In this document: piece by piece, positions 1 to 6,026 of the stretch
Numbering within the stretch: the first letter of the stretch is position 1
How the letters are laid out: every line of letters begins with the position of its first letter
Assembly: GCA_964236535.1 (NCBI GenBank)
Contig: CAXSEF010000082.1
Span: forward strand, 1 to 14,402
Direction: 5' to 3'
Source: CAXSEF01 sp964236535
Lineage (GTDB): Bacteria > Pseudomonadota > Alphaproteobacteria > Acetobacterales > Acetobacteraceae
DNA length: 14,402 nt
The notes under the pieces: generated by a model
Database searches by the model: none
The model's input: only the letters and a program-made list of their open reading frames with translations
What the model was told of the DNA's origin: nothing
Program-made: the position numbers and the translations under genes

Positions 1-1566
1 GGTTGTCTCGCCCCGGCGCTCGGTGTCGCCCGTGAGGGCGCGTGGCGGGTCGCCCGTGAGGGCGCGTGGCGGGTCGACCAGTGCGGCGACCTTGTGGACG
101 TCCGGCCTTGAAGCGATGGCGACCGCTTGCGGCGGCATGGCCCCGGTGGCTGGCGCCGCGGGTGCCGCATGCGACGAGGTCGCGGGCGGCGGGTCGGCCG
201 GAGGGGCGGACGGTATCTGGCCGGCGGGCGGTCGTGCGTCGGGGAGCGTGGTGCGGCTGGCCGGATCCGCTGCGCCTGGACCGCGCTGGCCCGAGGTCGC
301 AAGGCGGCGGACCAGCTCGCCGGGGGTGGGCAGCTCGGCGGTATGGCAGAGCCTGATCAGCACCATCTCCGCACTGGCGCGACGATCCGTCGCCTGCTCG
401 ACCTCCGCGCTGCCCTTGAGCAGCATCTGCCAGGCGCGGCCCAGCTCAGGGATCGACAGCCGGTCCGCGAGCGCTGCGCCACGGGTGCGTTCCGCCTCCG
501 GCAGTTCGGTGGACTCGCGCAGACCGGGCACCGTGCGCAGCCGGGTCAGGGTGTGCGTCAGCTCGAGCAGGTCGCCGAGCAGCAGCCCCAGGTCGGCGCC
601 GCGCTCGTGGGCGTGCGCGGTGATCGCCAGCGCCTCGGCGGCGGCGCCGCTCATCACCGCTTCAAGCAGGTCGAACACCAGTCCGCGGTCGGCCAGGCCA
701 AGCATGTCGGCGACCACTGCGGCCGAGATCGGCTGGTCCGCGGGCCGGGGTGCAGGGTCGGGTCCGGCGCCGGCGAGATCCGGGCCGCGCGCGACGGCCT
801 GATCGAGCAGCGACAGCCCGTCACGCACCGAGCCGTCGGCGGCGCGGGCGATCATCTCCAGCGCATCGGCGGCCACGGCCACGCCCTCGGCGGCGGCGAT
901 TTGGGCGAAATGGGCGGCGAGCCCGGCGATGGACACGCGGCGCAGGTCGAAGCGCTGGCAGCGGCTGAGCACCGTGAGCGGCACCTTGCGCAGCTCCGTG
1001 GTGGCGAAGATGAAGGTGACGTGCGGCGGAGGTTCCTCCAGTGTCTTGAGCAGCGCGTTGAACGCGTTGCGCGAGAGCATGTGGACCTCGTCGACGATGA
1101 ACACCTTGGCGCGGGCCTGCATCGGCCGGAACCGGGTGGCGTCGATGATCTCGCGCACGTCGTCGACGCCGGTGCGCGAGGCGGCGTCCATCTCCACCAC
1201 GTCGGGATGGCGGTCGGCGAAGATGGCGGTGCAGTTGGGACAGACGCCGCAGGGCTCGGCGGTGCGGCCGCCGCTGCCGTCGGGGCCGGTGCAGCACAGG
1301 CAGCGGGCGATGATGCGCGCGGTGGTGGTCTTGCCGACGCCGCGAACGCCGGTCAGCATGAAGGCGTGCGCAACGCGGCCGAGCGAGAAGGCGCGGCGCA
1401 ACACGCGGACCATGGCGTCCTGGCCGATCAGGTCGTCGAATGTCGCGGGACGGTACTTGCGCGCCAGCACCCGGTACGGGGCAGCCTGCGGCGGCGCGGC
1501 CGGGATGTCGCCGAACAGGCCGGGACCATCGGGTGGCGGCAGGTCTTCGTCGAAGGGGTCCGGCAT
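1..1566 (-). CDS. dnaX: DNA polymerase III subunit gamma/tau, 3' end cut by window edge
   Basis: This is the ATPase of the replicative clamp loader; the tau form also bridges polymerase cores and helicase. 522 codons are visible and the frame is still open at base 1, so the C-terminus is missing. The AAA+ domain shows Walker A GVRGVGKT (residues 73-80), the DnaX zinc-binding cysteines (C89 or C91/92, C106, C109, C112), Walker B DEVH (159-162), the sensor motif ATTE (188-191) and SRCQRFDL from 201. Residues about 415-485 are a Pro/Ala-rich linker, followed by the start of the tau-specific region, which carries a duplicated octapeptide. The ATG at 1566 puts a 30-residue tail before YRVLARKYRP, the usual start of homology. 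It has no good ribosome site of its own. A GTG at 1638 is in frame and is an alternative start. The gene lies downstream of ffs and tRNA-Ala on the same strand. Confidence 0.96.
   Translation of the reverse strand, partial: MPDPFDEDLPPPDGPGLFGDIPAAPPQAAPYRVLARKYRPATFDDLIGQDAMVRVLRRAFSLGRVAHAFMLTGVRGVGKTTTARIIARCLCCTGPDGSGGRTAEPCGVCPNCTAIFADRHPDVVEMDAASRTGVDDVREIIDATRFRPMQARAKVFIVDEVHMLSRNAFNALLKTLEEPPPHVTFIFATTELRKVPLTVLSRCQRFDLRRVSIAGLAAHFAQIAAAEGVAVAADALEMIARAADGSVRDGLSLLDQAVARGPDLAGAGPDPAPRPADQPISAAVVADMLGLADRGLVFDLLEAVMSGAAAEALAITAHAHERGADLGLLLGDLLELTHTLTRLRTVPGLRESTELPEAERTRGAALADRLSIPELGRAWQMLLKGSAEVEQATDRRASAEMVLIRLCHTAELPTPGELVRRLATSGQRGPGAADPASRTTLPDARPPAGQIPSAPPADPPPATSSHAAPAAPATGAMPPQAVAIASRPDVHKVAALVDPPRALTGDPPRALTGDTERRGETT
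28..75 (-). repeat. 24-bp tandem duplication inside dnaX
   Basis: Two perfect 24-bp copies (28-51 and 52-75) encode DPPRALTG twice in frame (residues 498-513). The unit is a multiple of three, so the reading frame is kept. It lies just after the Pro/Ala-rich tau linker. Confidence 0.9.
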
Positions 1567-1600
1567 CAGCGGCGCGGGGCAGGCATCAGGCGGTGCCTCC
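1566..1600 (-). promoter_or_regulatory. Possible 6-codon leader ORF translationally coupled to dnaX
   Basis: On the minus strand a strong ribosome site, GGAGG (1600-1596), sits 9 nt before an ATG at 1586. That ATG opens a six-codon frame, MPAPRR, whose TGA (1568-1566) shares its A with the dnaX ATG (sequence TGATG). The dnaX ATG itself has no Shine-Dalgarno sequence at normal spacing. What is seen is the arrangement; coupled initiation of dnaX is inference. The GGAGG could also be chance in GC-rich DNA. Confidence 0.4.
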
Positions 1601-1653
1601 GGCGTCCGGCCGCCCGGGTGCGCCGGCGCGACGGGCACGCGACGGCGATGGGT

Positions 1654-1750
1654 GGGAGGCCGAACGATCGACCCAAGCGGAAACTCGCTGCGGCTGCTTC
1701 CTTCCGGACCTGACCGGGTTGGCAAGGCGCTTGTCCGCCGCCGACCTCCC
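1654..1750 (-). ncRNA. ffs: Small signal recognition particle RNA (4.5S RNA)
   Basis: The RNA core of the signal recognition particle binds Ffh and targets ribosomes making membrane proteins to FtsY and the Sec translocon. The diagnostic apical core GGTCAGGTCCGGAAGGAAGC is present on the minus strand (about 1691-1712). The flanks close into one long hairpin: GGGAGG at the 5' end (1750-1745) pairs with CCTCCC at the 3' end (1659-1654), and GAC..AAGCG pairs with CGCTT..GTC nearer the loop. The length of about 97 nt fits the bacterial small form. The ends are set by the closing helix and may be off by a few bases. No U-run terminator follows. It lies between tRNA-Ala and dnaX, all on the same strand. 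Confidence 0.95.
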
Positions 1751-1756
1751 GGCATC

Positions 1757-1785
1757 AGGATAGGCGGGGCTGGCGGGAAAGGGAA
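1757..1785 (-). promoter_or_regulatory. Candidate ffs promoter
   Basis: A -10-like TATCCT (1762-1757) ends 6 nt before the first G of the closing SRP helix at 1750. A weak -35-like TTCCCT (1785-1780) lies 17 bp upstream of it. The distance to the expected RNA start is right, but the -35 match is poor. Confidence 0.35.
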
Positions 1786-1959
1786 GCCGCGCACCGAGGC
1801 GCGGCCGGGGCCGTTCCACGTGCCCTGGAGACCCGCCGGAGCCTGCAGCCCGTGACCCCGACCGGGAACGGTGGTACAGGAGGCGACCGGTCCCCGTCGG
1901 CCCGCGTCCATGACGCACGGCGGGGCGAGGCCTGGCTGCCTGGATTGCTGCGCCGGCGG

Positions 1960-2035
1960 TGGTGGAGTCGAGGGGAATCGAACCCCTGACCTCCTCATTG
2001 CGAACGAGGCGCTCTACCAACTGAGCTACGACCCC
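1960..2035 (-). tRNA. tRNA-Ala, anticodon CGC
   Basis: A complete 76-nt cloverleaf includes an encoded CCA end (1962-1960). The acceptor arm GGGGTCG/CGACTCC contains the G3-U70 wobble pair that is the alanine identity signal. The D arm is GCTC/GAGC and the T arm AGGGG-TTCGATT-CCCCT. The anticodon loop TTCGCAA gives anticodon CGC (bases 2002-2000), which reads GCG, a codon used heavily in these GC-rich genes. There is no intron. Confidence 0.97.
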
Positions 2036-2051
2036 GCCGTGCAGGCGGCGG

Positions 2052-2080
2052 AAAGTGCGCACGCCCCCCGGCGGTGTCAA
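2052..2080 (-). promoter_or_regulatory. Probable tRNA-Ala promoter
   Basis: A perfect TTGACA -35 box (2080-2075), preceded by C as is common in alphaproteobacteria, is followed after 17 bp by CACTTT (2057-2052). The start site would be near 2045, about 10 nt before the tRNA. The -10 is weak, but the -35 and position are good. Confidence 0.5.
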
Positions 2081-2094
2081 GCATCCGCTCGCCG

Positions 2095-2123
2095 TTGCAC
2101 GGGACCTGGCCGGGAGATACGGT
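2095..2123 (+). promoter_or_regulatory. Candidate yggT promoter
   Basis: TTGCAC (2095-2100), a 17-bp spacer, then TACGGT (2118-2123). The start would be near 2130, leaving a leader of about 40 nt before the TTG start at 2170. Nearly the same pattern (TTGCAC-N17-TACGCT) occurs before kdsB, which raises confidence in both. It lies back to back with the tRNA promoter. Confidence 0.4.
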
Positions 2124-2169
2124 CCGCCGCGCCATCCCGCCCGCGCGGCGCATTCGGAGACATCCAGCC

Positions 2170-2490
2170 TTGGTCACGGCGATCTTCTCGATCCTGCAGA
2201 CCGTCCTGCAGTTCTATATCTATGCGGTCATCGCGGCCGCGGTGCTCAGCACGCTGGTGAGCTTCGGCGTGGTGGATTCGCGCAACCGCTTCGTCTGGAC
2301 CGTCGGCGATTTCCTGTACCGGATCACGGAGCCGTTGCTGCGGCCGATCCGCAACCTGCTGCCGAACATGGGCGGACTCGACCTCAGCCCGTGGGTGCTT
2401 ATCCTGATACTCGGTGCCACGCAGACCTACCTGCTGCCCAAGATGTACGCAGCCATCGAGTATGGTGACTACCGAGGCCTCATCCTCTGA
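2170..2490 (+). CDS. YggT family small integral membrane protein
   Basis: The 106-residue protein has two hydrophobic segments (about residues 4-34 and 73-92). Between them lies the family signature TEPLLRPIRNLLPNMGGLDL (53-72), followed by SPWV. YggT proteins are inner-membrane proteins of poorly defined role, linked in various bacteria to osmotic tolerance and division-related functions. I start at the TTG at 2170 because GGAGA (2156-2160) lies 9 nt upstream and the protein then begins directly with VTAIFSILQTV. An ATG at 2074 would overlap the tRNA promoter and add 32 unlikely residues. It is followed 178 nt later by folD. The DUF167 gene that often accompanies yggT is not seen in that gap. 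Confidence 0.88.
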   Translation: MVTAIFSILQTVLQFYIYAVIAAAVLSTLVSFGVVDSRNRFVWTVGDFLYRITEPLLRPIRNLLPNMGGLDLSPWVLILILGATQTYLLPKMYAAIEYGDYRGLIL

Positions 2491-2668
2491 CAGCCCGCCC
2501 GGAAATCCTGCGGTCCCCGCCAACCGACGCGCTTCTGCCGGGCTCCGGTGCTCGCGGAGACACGCCGGACGACCCGGCGGGGCGCGTTTCCGGACAGGCT
2601 TCGAGAGTTCTTCCCGCCGGCCTCGCGCGGGCCTACATCCAAGGGCGACCCCAGCGCCGGAGACCTCG

Positions 2669-3517
2669 ATGAGCGTCCAGATCCTAGACGGCAAGCAACT
2701 GGCTGCCGCCGTGCGTGCCGAGGTGGCTGCGCGCGTGGCCACCCTGTCCTACCGGCCCGGTCTGACCGTGGTGCTGGTTGGCGACGACCCGGCGTCGCGG
2801 GTGTACGTGAAGTCCAAGGACAAGGCGGCGACCGATGCCGGGCTGCATGCACGCACCCTGCGGCTGCCGGCGACGACCACCGAGGCCGAGCTGCTGCGCG
2901 TGGTGCGCGAGCTGAACGACGATCCGGAGGTGGACGGCATCCTGGTGCAGCTGCCGCTTCCGGGCGCGCTCAAGGCCAGCGAGCAGGCGGTGATCGACGC
3001 GCTCGACCCGGCCAAGGACGTCGACGGGCTGACCGTGACCAATGCCGGGCGACTCGCCAACAACATGCCGGGCCTGGTGCCGTGCACGCCGAAGGGCAGC
3101 ATGAAGCTGCTGGCCCTGTCCGGGGTGGTGCTGAAGGGCGCGCGAGCGGTGGTGCTCGGGCGCTCGGTGCTGGTGGGGCGGCCGGTGGCGGCGCTGCTCA
3201 CGTCGGCGGACGCGACCACGACGATCGCGCACTCGCGCACCCGGGATCTCGCCGGGGAGTGCCGGAGCGCCGACATCCTGGTCGCCGCGGTGGGCCGGCC
3301 GGAGATGGTGCCTGGCGAGTGGGTCAAGCCCGGGGCGGTGGTGATCGACGTGGGGATCAACCGGCTGGAGGACGGGCGGTTGGTCGGCGACGTGGCCTAC
3401 GAATCGTGTGCGGCGGTGGCCAGCGCCATCACCCCGGTGCCGGGCGGGGTGGGGCCGATGACCATCGCATGCCTGCTGGAGAACACGGTCGACGCGGCGG
3501 TGGCGCGGCGGCGCTAG
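2669..3517 (+). CDS. folD: Bifunctional methylenetetrahydrofolate dehydrogenase / methenyltetrahydrofolate cyclohydrolase
   Basis: FolD interconverts 5,10-methylene-THF and 10-formyl-THF with NADP in the cytoplasm, supplying one-carbon units for purines and initiator fMet. The 282 residues match the usual length of about 285-300. The catalytic Tyr and Lys are in YVKSK (Y46, K50). Other family motifs are VDGILVQLPLP (88-98), KDVDG (116-120), PCTPKG (138-143), the nucleotide-binding GRSVLVGRP (164-172) and the C-terminal PGGVGPMTIACLLENT (258-273). GGAGA at 2659-2663 lies 5 nt before the ATG and fixes the start. An in-frame extension to 2414 is open but low-complexity and overlaps yggT. The gene is probably transcribed with yggT. 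Confidence 0.98.
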   Translation: MSVQILDGKQLAAAVRAEVAARVATLSYRPGLTVVLVGDDPASRVYVKSKDKAATDAGLHARTLRLPATTTEAELLRVVRELNDDPEVDGILVQLPLPGALKASEQAVIDALDPAKDVDGLTVTNAGRLANNMPGLVPCTPKGSMKLLALSGVVLKGARAVVLGRSVLVGRPVAALLTSADATTTIAHSRTRDLAGECRSADILVAAVGRPEMVPGEWVKPGAVVIDVGINRLEDGRLVGDVAYESCAAVASAITPVPGGVGPMTIACLLENTVDAAVARRR

Positions 3518-3518
3518 C

Positions 3519-3545
3519 GTCGGGGCTCAGGGCCCTGCGGCCGAC
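3519..3545 (+). terminator. Weak stem-loop after folD
   Basis: GTCGG (3519-3523) pairs with CCGAC (3541-3545), and an inner palindrome CAGGGCCCTG spans 3528-3537. There is no U-run, so intrinsic termination is doubtful. The dyad also overlaps the end of the leftward ORF at 3527-3727. Confidence 0.25.
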
Positions 3546-3727
3546 CGGGAGCGCACGTCCTCGGGCCCGACGCTCTCGCCGTGCTCGTGGCCGTCGGACA
3601 TGCTGCACGCCTTGCCGCGGCGGCAGGTGGTGGCGGTAACGGCCATCACGATCGCGCCGTCGAGTATCAGGGCGTGCGGATCGAAGTCGAGCGCGTGATC
3701 CGCGACCCCCCTGGCCCGGCCGCACAC
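3527..3727 (-). CDS. Unrecognised short coding-like ORF, possibly a gene remnant
   Basis: I do not recognise this family. From a GTG at 3727 the frame gives 66 residues, with a hydrophobic stretch (LILDGAIVMAVTATTC), a Cys/Arg cluster CRRGKAC and a His/Glu-rich MSDGHEHGESVGPED. About 92% of codons end in G or C, as in the real neighbouring genes, which argues for coding use now or recently. No good ribosome site precedes the GTG. Immediately upstream, the next frame (about 3728-3763) reads coding-like DARAALALIESV. Joining the two needs a one-base shift, so a frameshifted, 5'-truncated gene is possible. The upstream side ends at the 25-bp repeat array. Confidence 0.4.
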   Translation of the reverse strand: MCGRARGVADHALDFDPHALILDGAIVMAVTATTCRRGKACSMSDGHEHGESVGPEDVRSRSAAGP

Positions 3728-3765
3728 TCTCGATCAGGGCCAATGCCGCGCGAGCGTCAGGGCAG

Positions 3766-3835
3766 CGATCGTGCCGGCGGCGCGTCTCGACGATCGTGCC
3801 GGCGGCGCGTCTCGACGATCGTGCCGGCGGCGCGT
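3766..3835. repeat. 25-bp tandem repeat, 2.8 copies
   Basis: Copies lie at 3766-3790 and 3791-3815 (identical), plus the first 20 bases of a third at 3816-3835. The unit begins CGATCGTGCCGGCGGCGCGT and ends CTCGA. It lies between the short ORF and the stop of the cytochrome gene. The unit is not a multiple of three and no gene crosses it, so it looks non-coding. Confidence 0.92.
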
Positions 3836-3852
3836 CGCTGTCTACCCCTGTT

Positions 3853-4836
3853 TCATTTGCCTGGGGCGCCGCCCATGGTGCCCTGGTTCCGGTCGCTCTG
3901 CTGGGTGCCCGGCCCGTCGGTCCCGGCTTCCGGAGTCTCGGCGTGCGGCCTGGCTTCCGGCACGCCGACCGGAGTGGTGGTGTCGGGCGCCGTGGGCGAC
4001 GCGACCGGGTGGCCGCTCTGCTGCGCGGCCGGCACGGTATCCTCGGCTGGGCCGGCGGGGTGGGCGGCCGGGCTCTGCTGGCTCTCGCTCTGCTGCGCCT
4101 GCGGGATCGCCTGGTTGGGCGAGGGCTGGGTCGTCTGCTGGCCGGGCGCGTTGGCCTGGCCGGCGGCACCCTGCGTCGATGCGGCCTGCGGCCGGGTCAC
4201 GCCGGATGCCGGGGCGTCAGGGCTGACCGGGGCGGTGGTCTTCTCGCCGCCGGGAGGCTTGCCGACCGCGGAGGTGGCCGCAGCCGGGGTGGCCTCGACC
4301 GGCGGCAGCGGCTGTGGGCTGGCGGCCAGCGAGCGCAGGTAGGAGATGACGTCGGCGCGCTCCTTGTCGTTCTCGATGCCGGCGAACCCCATCTTGGTGC
4401 CGGCCGCGTAGCCGCGCGGGTTATGCAGCCACTGGTTCAGCTCGGCGTAGGTCCAGGGGCCCTGCTTGCCTTTCAGCGCGGCGGAGTAGTCGAATCCCTC
4501 GTGGCTGGCGACCGGGCGGCCGAGCACGCCGTAGAGGTCCGGACCGGTCTTGTTGGCGCCGCCCTCGTTGAAGTTGTGGCAGGAGACGCAGAGCTTCTTG
4601 GTGTCGGCCTCCCCGGCGGTGGGGTCGGCGCTGACCAGCAGGGCGGCGATCGGCGCGAGCGGCCTGGGGGCCTCAGGGGCGCCGGCTGCGGCGGGCTCGG
4701 CCACCTTGATGTCGAGCACGGTCTTCTTCAGCAGTTCCGGATGCACAGCGTAGCCGCCCACCACGCCGGCGGCGCTGAAGACGACTCCGGCGGTGAGGAT
4801 GGCGGCAAATGCCTTGTTGAACTCGAGATCTGCCAT
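3853..4836 (-). CDS. Membrane-anchored class I cytochrome c (CycM-like) with long low-complexity C-terminal tail
   Basis: This is a respiratory electron carrier, expected to move electrons between the bc1 complex and terminal oxidases while tethered to the periplasmic face. Of its 327 residues, 11-31 form an uncleaved N-terminal membrane anchor. A heme-binding CVSCH (83-87) with GPDLYGVLGR following, a WTYAELNQWL stretch, and a probable heme-ligand Met in GTKMGFAG (M149) define a mitochondrial-type class I cytochrome c ending near 172. Residues about 175-327 are rich in Pro, Gln, Ala, Thr and Ser with no fold I recognise; close CycM relatives usually end soon after the heme domain. The ATG at 4836 begins MADLEFNKAF, typical of alphaproteobacterial CycM. 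It is divergent from kdsB, a common arrangement in this group. Confidence 0.92.
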   Translation of the reverse strand: MADLEFNKAFAAILTAGVVFSAAGVVGGYAVHPELLKKTVLDIKVAEPAAAGAPEAPRPLAPIAALLVSADPTAGEADTKKLCVSCHNFNEGGANKTGPDLYGVLGRPVASHEGFDYSAALKGKQGPWTYAELNQWLHNPRGYAAGTKMGFAGIENDKERADVISYLRSLAASPQPLPPVEATPAAATSAVGKPPGGEKTTAPVSPDAPASGVTRPQAASTQGAAGQANAPGQQTTQPSPNQAIPQAQQSESQQSPAAHPAGPAEDTVPAAQQSGHPVASPTAPDTTTPVGVPEARPHAETPEAGTDGPGTQQSDRNQGTMGGAPGK

Positions 4837-4873
4837 GCGCCGCCTGCTCTCCGACTGTGCGGGACCGCTGGCG

Positions 4874-4902
4874 TTGCACGCGCCGGGTCGTCCCTCTACG
4901 CT
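4874..4902 (+). promoter_or_regulatory. Candidate kdsB promoter
   Basis: TTGCAC (4874-4879), 17 bp, TACGCT (4897-4902). This is nearly the same pattern as the candidate yggT promoter. The start would be near 4909, giving a leader of about 160 nt that contains the whole 20-bp repeat array. Confidence 0.4.
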
Positions 4903-4930
4903 GGAACCATTCTAGGGGTCGCCGAGGGTC

Positions 4931-5010
4931 GGCATCAAGCGACGCGACTCGGCATCAGGCGAAGCGGGTGGGCATCAAGCGAGGCGACTGGGCATCAAGC
5001 GAGGCGGGTG
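4931..5010 (+). repeat. Four tandem 20-bp repeats upstream of kdsB
   Basis: Four contiguous 20-bp units occupy 4931-4950, 4951-4970, 4971-4990 and 4991-5010. The last reads GGCATCAAGCGAGGCGGGTG. A fifth partial start (GGCATC) follows at 5011. Units 1 and 3 end in GACTC/GACTG while 2 and 4 end in GGGTG, so there is a second-order 40-bp period. There are no spacers, so this is not CRISPR. The array lies in the cytochrome-kdsB divergent region, downstream of the candidate kdsB promoter. Confidence 0.93.
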
Positions 5011-5027
5011 GGCATCCTTGTCGCGGC

Positions 5028-5056
5028 CATGCCGCGGCACAGCGGTGACCGGCATG
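5028..5056 (+). promoter_or_regulatory. Hairpin just upstream of the kdsB start
   Basis: CATGCCG (5028-5034) pairs perfectly with CGGCATG (5050-5056), with an inner CAC/GTG pairing around the loop AGCG. It ends 11 nt before the ATG at 5068, where the ribosome site would be, and no Shine-Dalgarno sequence is visible there. A role in translation is inferred only. Confidence 0.35.
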
Positions 5057-5067
5057 AACGCGAACCC

Positions 5068-5928
5068 ATGACATTCGCCGCTTTTCCCGGCAGCCCGACA
5101 GCGGGCGCCGTTGCATCCGGCATTCCGACGTCTGGGGCTGCGACGTCGGGGCATCCCGCGTCGGCCGAGGCGTTGCGGCCGATCGTGGTCATTCCGGCGC
5201 GCATGGGATCGAGCCGGCTGCCGGGCAAGCCTCTGGCCATGATCGCCGGGGTGCCGATGATCGTGCACGTGCTGCGTCGCGCGCTGCTGGCGGGGATCGG
5301 GCCGGTCGCGGTGGCGTGTGGGGAGGAGGAGATCGCCCGGGTGGTGGAACGCGAGGGCGGCCGGGCGGTGCTCACCGACCCGGCGCTGCGCTCGGGGTCG
5401 GACCGGGCGCATGCGGCGCTGGCGGTGCTGGACCCGCATGGCGCGCATGACGTGGTGGTGAACCTGCAGGGCGACCTGCCCTGCGTGCCGACGGAACACC
5501 TGCGTGCGGTGCTGCTGCCGCTCGCGGACCCCGGGGTGGACCTCGCGACGCTGGTCGCACCGGTGAGGAGTGCTGCGGAGGCGCAGGCTGCCTCGGTGGT
5601 GAAGGCGGCCTGCGCGTTCGCCGAGGGACAGCCCGTGGCGCCGGCGCTGTACTTCTCGCGCGTGGCGGTGCCCTGGGGAGAGGGCCCGCTGTGGCACCAC
5701 ATCGGGCTGTATGCCTGGCGGCGGGCGGCGCTGGCACGCTTCGTGGCGCTGCCCGAGAGCCCGCTGGAGCGGCGGGAGAGCCTGGAGCAGCTGCGGGCGC
5801 TGGAAGCCGGGATGCGGATCGGCTGCGCGCGGGTGGAAGAGGCGTCGCTCGGGGTGGATACGCCCGTGGACCTGGCTCGGGCGCGGGCGGTGCTGGAGGA
5901 GAGCAGCGCGAAAGGCTCTGCCGGTTGA
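5068..5928 (+). CDS. kdsB: 3-deoxy-manno-octulosonate cytidylyltransferase (CMP-Kdo synthetase)
   Basis: KdsB activates Kdo with CTP to CMP-Kdo in the cytoplasm, the step before Kdo transfer to lipid A. The CTP-binding PARMGSSRLPGKPL is at 43-56, the metal-binding VNLQGDLP at 131-138, HIGLYAWRR at 211-219, ESLEQLRALE at 237-246 and GVDTPVDL at 262-269. From the ATG at 5068 the protein has 286 residues, about 37 more than usual at the N-terminus. That extension is low in complexity (PTSGAATSGHPAS) and no ribosome site precedes the ATG. A TTG (5173) with GAGG close by, or the GTG at 5185, could be the true start. The gene is followed by a terminator-like hairpin and then pheA. Confidence 0.95.
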   Translation: MTFAAFPGSPTAGAVASGIPTSGAATSGHPASAEALRPIVVIPARMGSSRLPGKPLAMIAGVPMIVHVLRRALLAGIGPVAVACGEEEIARVVEREGGRAVLTDPALRSGSDRAHAALAVLDPHGAHDVVVNLQGDLPCVPTEHLRAVLLPLADPGVDLATLVAPVRSAAEAQAASVVKAACAFAEGQPVAPALYFSRVAVPWGEGPLWHHIGLYAWRRAALARFVALPESPLERRESLEQLRALEAGMRIGCARVEEASLGVDTPVDLARARAVLEESSAKGSAG

Positions 5929-5976
5929 TCCCGTCGAAGGCAGGTCTCTGGGAGGCTTCATCGAACCGGCGCCGGT

Positions 5977-5995
5977 CCAGGGCGGCCCGCCCTGG
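5977..5995 (+). other. Perfect 9-bp inverted repeat after kdsB
   Basis: The 19-base stretch CCAGGGCGGCCCGCCCTGG is a perfect dyad around a single central base. As RNA it would form a 7-8 bp stem. It lies 7 bp before the terminator hairpin and could be part of the same 3' structure or a protein-binding palindrome. Confidence 0.5.
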
Positions 5996-6001
5996 CGGAG
6001 T

Positions 6002-6026
6002 CCGGAGGCAGAGCCTCTGGCCTTTT
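6002..6026 (+). terminator. Intrinsic terminator between kdsB and pheA
   Basis: The stem CCGGAGGC (6002-6009), loop AGA and GCCTCTGG (6013-6020) form 8 pairs, one of them G-U. CCTTTT follows at 6021-6026. It is the best terminator-like structure in the window. It ends only 14 nt before the pheA ATG, so it could stop kdsB transcription or act as an attenuator for pheA. Confidence 0.6.

Noticed and set aside
127..1713. Long rightward open frame opposite dnaX
   Set aside because: It is the antisense of dnaX and ffs; its protein is Arg/Gly/His-rich without motifs, as expected in very GC-rich DNA.
2414..2668. N-terminal extension of folD
   Set aside because: It overlaps yggT and is Arg/Ser/Pro-rich; the ATG at 2669 has GGAGA at proper spacing and gives the normal length.
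2491..2668. DUF167 (YggU) gene expected between yggT and folD
   Set aside because: No frame in this 178-nt gap resembles it; the gap is too short.
4931..5010. CRISPR array
   Set aside because: The units are contiguous with no spacers and there are no cas genes.
3796..5067. Rightward frame continuous with kdsB and starting far upstream
   Set aside because: It runs antisense to the cytochrome gene and through the 20-bp repeats; KdsB homology begins only near 5180.
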